From assembly GCA_905116865.2 (NCBI GenBank), contig CAJHNH020002544.1, forward strand, positions 39,655 through 103,654: 64,000 nt of DNA, given 5' to 3'. This document shows, in pieces, positions 57,272 to 64,000 of this stretch. The position numbers and the translations under genes are program-made. Positions within the stretch are counted from its first letter, which is position 1. Each line of letters starts with the position of its first letter. This DNA comes from Candidula unifasciata. Taxonomy: Eukaryota > Mollusca > Gastropoda > Stylommatophora > Geomitridae. Below the pieces are notes generated by a model. The model was not told where the DNA came from. It searched no databases and saw only the letters and a program-made list of their open reading frames with translations.

Positions 57272-57442
57272 TAGTTACAATGGAATCTGGCCGATGCTTG
57301 ACACTCAGGGGAAAGGCGAGACGGGCATACAATCAGACGGTTACTGGTACCACCGGAATTTTAACTCTTCGCTTGCTGCTGAAGATGGGGACGGGGCGCT
57401 TATGAAGATGTCTCGAGTGCTGTGATTTCGATTCTTTTTTCA
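57272..57442 (+). mobile_element. RNase H-LINE extreme 3' fragment in SLC6 intron
   Basis: Matches the final 170 bp of the family: gacactcaggggaaaggcga, cttgctgctgaagatgggga, cgctt atg and ctcgagtgctgtgat. Lies in the last SLC6 intron on the opposite strand to the gene. Confidence 0.6.
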
Positions 57443-57689
57443 ACATTCAACATGTTTAAAGTGACGCATCGGGCATATGAAGGTCAATCGGCACTGTGGA
57501 AAAGCAGTCGTTAGACTCTTCCCTACTGGTGAAAAGGTCCAAGGCTCGAATATGCTCTGTCTAAAATGGATGACTAGGCATGGCATAATGTTAGGCTTTG
57601 ATGTCATTTGTGTGTGTGTGTGTGTGTGTGTGCTTCTGACAGCGCTTTCCTAATGTAGTTTCTATAAATGGGGGTAGTCTACGGTTTCC

Positions 57690-58115
57690 CTTACTAAGCT
57701 ACTGCGTTTAGCGCTTGGTGCAACCATGCGAGCTGTGTTTTTTCGCGTGGAATGTCTTTCATGTATGCAGCGGCTGAGTGTGCTATTTAAAATGGTAGTA
57801 GCCGACATATGCGTGGGTTGGTGAAATACCTTATGTAATAATTCTACCTGTGTAAAGCCAACTTGTCGTACCGGACTTTTTTCATCAAGTACAAACTGCA
57901 TTTCTGGTAGCTACCGTTGGCTTTGGCGCCTCTAGCAACTGCCATATGCACTTACTAAGTGCACATGTTTCTGGATTATTCCAGGACTAATTGCTTCTTC
58001 ACCAATTTTTAGATGAGACAGCGAGGGACATTTCATTTGATTTTCCCCGCGATAGGAACGGAGCAATTATGGGATGATCTGGACTGCAGTGAAGATGAAT
58101 CTTCGACTGAGACTA
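57690..58115 (-). mobile_element. Unclassified dispersed element, copy 3 of 3, SLC6 intron
   Basis: Minus strand: catcttcactgcagtccaga, aattgctccgttcctatcgc, ccctcgctgtctcatctaaa, cagaaatgcagtttgtactt, ggttgcaccaagcgctaaac. Clear co-linearity with copy 2. Confidence 0.5.
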
Positions 58116-58127
58116 GGACTATAAAAG

Positions 58128-58376
58128 TAAAGGTCTCTTTTCCACGCCTTTAAGGGTATTGGGAATATAGGGCTAGACCTAGATCTTTTTAGACCAATTG
58201 GCACTTGATGGGTGATGTGGTCAGCATTACACCGACCGCCTTTACTGCCCAGGACTGCACCTCGTAGCCACTCAAGGCTGGGTCGACCTGGAAGTCAAAG
58301 TCTCCGCCAGGAAGCAAACCCACGACCGTCCTATTCGCAGGCGGGGGGTCTAGCTGCCAAACCCACGGCGACTCAC
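58128..58376 (-). mobile_element. SINE family B in last SLC6 intron
   Basis: Minus strand, full length: cttttccacgcctttaaggg at the 3' end, caaggctgggtcgacctgga, and the head cccacggcgactcac near 58365-58376. Confidence 0.75.
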
Positions 58377-58429
58377 AAGACTAAGACAAATACACAGCTC
58401 TAAGTATGAAAATATATATATTTAAGTTT

Positions 58430-58555
58430 TGGCATGCTTCTAGATTGACACCACAGCCTAAAATGTGTACCACAGAAGTGTCTTGGGAAGCAAAGGCATT
58501 CGATGTGATGTTCACCATATCACCCATCGAGTGTTGATTGGTCTATAAAAATATG
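58430..58555 (+). mobile_element. SINE family B core fragment in SLC6 intron
   Basis: aaatgtgtaccacagaagtg, cttgggaagcaaaggcattc and gagtgttgattggtctataa match the core in order. Opposite strand to its neighbour at 58128-58376. It ends about 65 bp from the SLC6 exon donor. Confidence 0.5.
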
Positions 58556-58620
58556 CGACTGACATCGAAATGATACGAATGTAAAAGTCAGGACACTATT
58601 TGCTAAAGGTGCTGTCTCAC

Positions 58621-58785
58621 CTCCTTTAATGATCCCTGGGCAGTCGAAAGTCGAAACACTGCCGAGAAGAGAATGGTTGACGTCAAAATGCCTGTGATGG
58701 CCCACCCGAGCTTCTCTGCCCAAGGTGGGTATTTCGCGACATCTGCGTGTATTTTCTGTTCAGGTTCTGCAGTAAAGATGATGAG
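58621..58785 (-). CDS. SLC6 neurotransmitter:sodium symporter, penultimate coding exon (partial gene)
   Basis: 165 bp, phase 0 to phase 0, 55 codons. The acceptor is CGCTTCAG|CTC and the donor GAG|GTGAGA. The product starts LIIFTAEPE, then KYPPWAEKLGWAI, a hydrophobic segment ILTSTILFSAVF, and ends STAQGSLKE. This is the SLC6 pattern around TM11-TM12: Y-P-x-W-x-x-x-L-G-W, TM12, then G-S/R-x-x-E. It reads directly into the terminal exon at 56603. No upstream exon was recognised between 58786 and the right edge, so the rest of the gene should lie beyond the window. SLC6 proteins couple Na+/Cl- gradients to uptake of amino acids or amine transmitters at the plasma membrane. Confidence 0.78.
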
Positions 58786-58789
58786 CTGA

Positions 58790-59275
58790 AGCGGGAAAAG
58801 AGTTCGTTAGGAAAGTTCTGTGGGTGGTCATCTGTCTATACATATATCAAAAATCAATGTTTGCTTGTTTGTTACCTATGGACTCGGAAACTACTGAACC
58901 GATACAGCTGAAATTTTCAGGATATGTTTGTTTTGATTAGTAGATGTTGCCTGTCATCGTTTGAAATAGGTGACGAAATGTTTTTAAAAAATATTTGAAA
59001 CTCTTATTTTTTTAGTGACATTTCATTAAAGCCACTTTTGTACATGCGCATGCACAGTGGTTGGGACGCATCATTTTTAACATCTATCCGCGAGATAGTT
59101 TTCACTTTCTGCTAAACTTTGCTGTGTAGTTTCATTAATACTTGAAGCTCTTTCTGGTATCTTTGTCTATGAGAAAACAATTGCCTGCACTTTTGAGTTG
59201 TGTTAGAATCGGGGCACAGTAGTCAGGACACACCACTCAAAAATTTTTTTTTTCTTTCTTTGTTGCACTTCACGG
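58790..59275. other. No exon recognised; repeat-like block
   Basis: gtttgcttgtttgttaccta and actcggaaactactgaaccg resemble a motif common in invertebrate dispersed repeats. No SLC6 exon seen. Confidence 0.35.
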
Positions 59276-59279
59276 AGGA

Positions 59280-59430
59280 GCGGTTAGTTGGCTGAACGGT
59301 AAAAAACGCAGGCTCCCGTGCGGGAGACCAGGGTTCGAATCCTTATTTGATTTTTTTAAACCCGGGGGTAAAATAAAAGCCTCACCTGCACAATCGTGGC
59401 GACAACACTAGCTATGCGGCCCTAAATACC
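59280..59430 (+). mobile_element. SINE family D (tRNA-headed)
   Basis: A box gttagttggctgaacgg, an anticodon-arm-like stretch (ggctcccgtgcgggagacc) and B box agggttcgaatcc. The acceptor stem does not close, so this is not a tRNA gene. Body: taaaagcctcacctgcacaa, cgtggcgacaacactagcta, tgcggcc. The body recurs at 59800-59960, 43145-43195 and, reversed, near 63500-63560. Confidence 0.65.
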
Positions 59431-59794
59431 TAAAAACAAAGACTGCAGGCATGTGAGTAAACCAGTTGATCATTATATTTTACCATTTCGCATACTACGA
59501 TTTCATTTCAAAGTTTCCGACTGCATGGTTACGTTAAATTTTCATAGATTTTCATTTTGATTTAAATATTTTGTCTGACTTTGCGTTGGAATTAAGCTGT
59601 GTCATTTACTATAGTGTTCATTTTGTAATTATGGTGTCTATTGCCTGTTGTTTTTCACTTCGTTTTTTAAAATTACTTCGATAAGTGAATTGGGGGAGGG
59701 GGTGCGGAGGGTTCAAACTGGTAATAAAGAGAGCTTAAAGTCACAGTAACTACCTTGCCCACTCATAGTAGCAGAAGTAGTTGTAGTAGTAGTT

Positions 59795-59965
59795 GTTGTG
59801 TTTGGCCACTTACACCGTAAGGCTATTATGCGGGAGACCCGGGTTTGACTGCCGGTAAGGTGATTAAGTTTTTCTGTCGAAGGGCAAAATTACACATCTT
59901 AACCTGACCAGTCCGTGGCGACAGGACTAGACATCCGGCGCCAAATCCTCTGGCTCACGACCCTC
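59795..59965 (+). mobile_element. SINE family D
   Basis: Head with ttatgcgggagacccgggtt (B box variant), then aagggcaaaattacacatct, gtccgtggcgacaggactag and catccggc. Same order as 59280-59430. Confidence 0.55.
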
Positions 59966-60244
59966 TTTCTACCCCGATGGTCAAACAGATAGTAGTGACA
60001 TTAGCAACTGTGTTTCCTGGTGGTGGTAGTAGTAGTAGTACTGGTACTTGAATGATCATTCATTGGCACCTTTCGGTCTTTCATACGATAGTGGTTTTTT
60101 TTTTTACGCTATGAAGAGGCGTGAGACTCACAGCCCATGGCGATGGCGAGTGTGACTAGCAAGGCCCGCCCATGTCAAGAAAAGTCTTCCACAATGATAG
60201 CATGGGATTTCAGGACCATTGTTAACAACATTTGTGTTTAATCC

Positions 60245-60605
60245 GTTTCTGTTCAGATGCTCAGCTCTCATCCTTTCTGCAGTCATTTCTTCCTTCAGTC
60301 TCATTCACTTCCTTATATGCCCTTTTCACACAACACGGTCCATGACATTTTGTTCCCATGAGTCCGCCTCAATACCTGTATCATTCATGTCCCGCTTGCA
60401 CAAATCTTTATAACGTAGTAGAGGTGGGCCTCGACATCTTCTTCCTGTCTTTAATTCACCATAATGGATGTCCTTAGGGACTCTGCCATCCTCCATTCTC
60501 CAGGTGTGACCGAGCCACCTGAGCCTTCGTATACTGAGCATGGAAAAGACTGTTGTAGTACCTGCTCTTTCCAGTACCTCAGGGTTTGTGATTTTGTACT
60601 TGAAG
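60245..60605 (-). mobile_element. LINE 3' end (RWLGH family)
   Basis: The minus strand reads [29 protein letters not shown], and YKDLCKRDMNDTGIEADSWE in an open 71-codon piece. This is the C-terminal region of RT LINEs. Confidence 0.7.
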
Positions 60606-61330
60606 GATGGTAAGTTGAATATTATACTGGCCGTATTTACTTCTCATTTCAATTGTTGCTCCTCATTTTAGTCAATGTCGAGATCAGGTTAAAAAAATAT
60701 CGTCAGCTGTTGATTTTCAAATCCTTCGGAGCGGGAGAGAGCAGTAGTCGTTAAATGGGGGAGGGGTTGTGACATAAATTGTTAACTTAGAGAGCTTAAC
60801 ATATGATTTCAAGGTTTTCATTTTTAAATTTTTTTTTATTTTGATATTTGAAAGTATCGTAGTAAGCTTTACTTCCATCTCTTCAAAAAATACAAATAGC
60901 TTTAGCATGTGATAACAAAATAAAAACTTGTGAAAGTCCTAATAATACAATTTAAACGACCACTAATAAAATCGCACAGTTATATGTTGCGTGTTCTAGA
61001 GTTGGCAAACTAGACTATCTCTATATCTGCGCAAACAATGATTACGACATTAACCATATTAGACACAGGCGATTTCTATTTTCTTGCTTTTCAAAAAATC
61101 TTCAAAGAGTTTGAGAGTAGTCGGTTGATTTGAGGGGAGGGGGCTGCATTGAAGTCTATCTCTAGTTTTGCGCAGACAATGATTGCGACATAACCATGTT
61201 AAATACATGCGATTTCTCTTTTCTTTTTTTTTCCAAACTAAGCCACAGCAACGCGTGGTAGCTACAATGGTAGCTATGTGATAAATTGCCGTTATCGAAA
61301 CCCACTGCTGGCTGCGTGTATTTTTATCAT
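60605..61330. other. No exon recognised; small duplicated block
   Basis: Sequence near 61010-61110 (gactatctctatatctgcgc, acacaggcgatttctatttt) recurs near 61150-61235 (agtctatctctagttttgcg, atacatgcgatttctctttt). A local duplication of about 100 bp. Confidence 0.5.
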
Positions 61331-61334
61331 GGTA

Positions 61335-61515
61335 TGGGGCGTCGAAGGTCGACCCAGCCTAAAATGGGTACCAGGATGGCTGTCCTGTGGAAGTAAAGGA
61401 GGCCGGCGTAATGCTGAACACATTAGCCACCTAGTGCCGATTGGTCTGTAAAAATAGGGTGCTCTTCCCGTGTGCCCGATGCACCTAGGGCGTGAAAAGG
61501 GATCTTTACTTTTGT
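61335..61515 (+). mobile_element. SINE family B 3' part
   Basis: ggcgtcgaaggtcgacccag, aaatgggtaccaggatggct, aaaggaggccggcgtaatgc and gcgtgaaaagggatctttac; the head is missing or degraded. Confidence 0.65.
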
Positions 61516-61615
61516 GTGATAAATATAGCTACTGTGAAATAAATTACATATTGGCGAAGTTTGTGGTTTGTTGGGCGTAAATGTTTGTATTATACCCCAA
61601 CTTCCACTCCACACG

Positions 61616-62187
<572 letters not shown>

Positions 62188-62474
62188 GGTAATGATGGCG
62201 ATATTGATGATCACTGTGGTGGCTGACGAGGTGAAGATAAAGATGAAGACACAACCGAAATCGAGAGAGGGAAGATGGGGGCTGATTTTGCGAGGATAGG
62301 ACGACAATGCAGGTTGGTTAAGGATCTATGCACCTACCAGGGATGCAGGGCAGAAAAAGAGGAGTAGGGTGAAGAATAAGAGAGAAAAAAGGAAGAGATA
62401 AAGTTAAGGTAAAATAGTACTAATAATAAAAGAAGAATTATAGTAACAATAATAAGAAGAAAAAGAAACATAAG

Positions 62475-62488
62475 AAGAAGAAGAAGAA

Positions 62489-62519
<31 letters not shown>

Positions 62520-62680
62520 AAGAAGAAGAAGAAGAAGAAGAAGAAGAAGAAGAAGAAGAAGAAGAAGAAGAAGAAGAAGAAGAAGAAGAAGAAGAAGAAG
62601 AAGAAGAAGAAGAAGAAGAAGAAGAAAAGAAGAAGAAAAGAAGAAGAAGAAGAAGAAGAAAAAGAAGAAGAAACGGTGAC
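62475..62680 (+). repeat. (GAA)n microsatellite
   Basis: About 65 uninterrupted and then slightly imperfect AAG triplets, 290 bp after the GAAA array. Confidence 0.95.
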
Positions 62681-62699
62681 GACAATGACTGCAAAACGA

Positions 62700-63055
62700 C
62701 TGCACCTAGGGAACTTGTGATAACGATGCTTTTTATAACAGCAATAAAAATGCTAAAACTAAAATTTAATTATACATTTACAAAAAGTCCATGTTTCAGT
62801 TACCATAATAAAACAAGGGGTCAGAAGTTGCCAGGTTAACTGAAACCACGCCAGCAAAACTTTGTTGATTTTATTGAATTTACTCAGTTTCCTACCAAGC
62901 ATAGTTTCAATGTCGTTTAAAAACACCCTGGAACCTGTGAAGAACGTATAATTTACAAGTCAAAAAGTAGTTCCTACAAATACCGAGATTACATAAATAA
63001 ATGGTTGTGGAATATCTGATGCAGTTAGAATAGTAAACAGTGGGAAAGAGGGGTG
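62700..63055. other. No gene recognised
   Basis: Ordinary AT-rich sequence. Nothing recognised on either strand. Confidence 0.4.
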
Positions 63056-63058
63056 TGT

Positions 63059-63081
63059 GGGGGGGGGGGGGGGGGGGGGGG
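63059..63081. repeat. Poly-G tract (23 G) beside SINE B
   Basis: Sits just outside the 3' end of the minus-strand SINE B copy at 63086. Confidence 0.85.
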
Positions 63082-63085
63082 TGGA

Positions 63086-63355
63086 ACTAAAGGATCCGTT
63101 TTCACGCCTTCAGACCTTTTGGGAATATAGGGCTAGATCTATACTTTAGAGACTATTCGTCACTTTGACGACGTGGTCAACATCACCCCAGTGACCTTTA
63201 ATACCCACACGATTACCTGGTACCCATGTGAGACTGGGTCGACCTGGGATCCAAAGTCGTTTAATAAAAAAAAATCCCACTTCGTTCGGATTGGATTCCG
63301 CTATCTTCGGATCCGTAGCCGAACGTCTAGCCGCTACACTGCGGTGGCTCCCGTT
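63086..63355 (-). mobile_element. SINE family B
   Basis: Full length on the minus strand: aaaggatccgttttcacgcc (3' end), gggctagatctatactttag, gagactgggtcgacctggga and the head cgctacactgcggtggctcc. A G23 run lies just outside the 3' end (63059-63081). Confidence 0.75.
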
Positions 63356-63494
63356 GAAATAGTGTGATCAACTAATTGTAATTTATTTTTTGGCATTCAC
63401 AGAAGCAAAAGAATGAAGTACAGACAGGACACCAACTTTCATTACAGATTTTATTGATCACATCTGCTGTGCAGGCAGAGGATCTCTGAGCTTG

Positions 63495-63640
63495 AGCAGA
63501 TAGTGCTACATGGCTAGTGCTGTCGCCACGGACTGTGCAGATTATGATTCCATTCTTGCCTTCAACAGACCCCACCCCCGCACCTTCTTCCATAATATTT
63601 CCGCGGATTTGAAAATGGATCTCCAGCATGAGGACCCAGC
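63495..63640 (-). mobile_element. SINE family D tail fragment
   Basis: The plus strand gctagtgctgtcgccacgga followed by ctgtgcagattatgattcc is the reverse complement of the family D block (gtccgtggcgacaggactag). Confidence 0.4.
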
Positions 63641-63709
63641 GTGTTTAAACTTTGGGTCAGCGGCTCCTCGAAACTCGAGTGGATCAGTCACAGTTTTTTT
63701 TTTTTTTTT

Positions 63710-63950
63710 TGACATGTATGCAGAATGGGAGAGAATCGGCCATCAGGGCAGACATGGGAGGCCACAAACCAGGGAACCAGACTACCAGGACCACCCTGAT
63801 TTCCCTGGGAAGACAACATCCGACAGTCCCTAACTGACAGAAGGCTGGAATGGAAATAAAATCAGAAAGAACACTGCCGAAAGAGACGTCTGGCGATCTC
63901 TCTGGCAAACCTCTCCACCCCAAGGTAGAAAAGGAGCGACTAAGTAAAGT
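63710..63950 (+). mobile_element. Probable LINE 3' remnant
   Basis: The plus strand has a WEDNIRQSLTDRRLEWK-like reading with stops, resembling LINE C-termini. It follows a (T)18 run at about 63693-63710. Confidence 0.35.
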
Positions 63951-64000
63951 AATTTACTTTGTGTGGAAGGAATCTTAAATTGTGTGGAGGATCTTAAATT

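Noticed and set aside
59280..59360. Possible tRNA gene (A and B boxes present)
   Set aside because: The acceptor stem cannot pair and the sequence continues into a body found elsewhere; it is a SINE head.
62334..62705. Poly-Leu and poly-Ser frames
   Set aside because: Translations of the (GAA)n microsatellite.

Overview
This is eukaryotic nuclear DNA from an invertebrate with an intron-rich, repeat-rich genome, most likely a mollusc and perhaps a gastropod. That placement is an inference from the degraded RNase H-bearing LINEs, the several tRNA-headed SINE families and the abundant minisatellites. I see no prokaryotic genes, operons or CRISPR arrays.

Two protein-coding genes can be supported, both on the minus strand. 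(1) A complete ceramide transfer protein gene (CERT1/STARD11/COL4A3BP orthologue) runs from its ATG at 42329 to its stop at 16971. I read 14 coding exons with GT/AG borders and matching phases. They join to 592 codons: PH domain, serine-rich motif, coiled-coil middle region, FFAT-like motif and START domain. (2) The last two coding exons (58785-58621 and 56603-56361) of an SLC6 neurotransmitter:sodium symporter, closest in its tail to glycine transporters, lie about 14 kb upstream of CERT1. The rest of that gene should lie beyond the right edge.

Layout: 1-16970 lies downstream of CERT1 and holds LINE and SINE debris and large minisatellites (4290-5560, 6470-7140, 10985-11410, 12360-12985). 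16971-42329 is CERT1, whose introns hold many SINEs, LINE 3' fragments, minisatellites and a 770-bp fold-back element. 42330-56360 is intergenic and repeat-rich. 56361-58785 is the SLC6 3' end. 58786-64000 is SLC6 intron or upstream DNA with SINEs, LINE fragments and a 570-bp purine-only microsatellite.

Most of the sequence is mobile-element residue. There are at least four tRNA-headed SINE families (called here A, B, D and a single-copy type), an unclassified poly-G-containing family (C), an RNase H LINE present as about a dozen decayed pieces, several other LINE 3' ends, and an unclassified three-copy dispersed element. No new molecular system is evident. The most unusual items are a minisatellite built from a LINE 3' end, a paired fold-back element in CERT1 intron 1, a SINE with a triplicated core, and a NAGNAG acceptor in CERT1.
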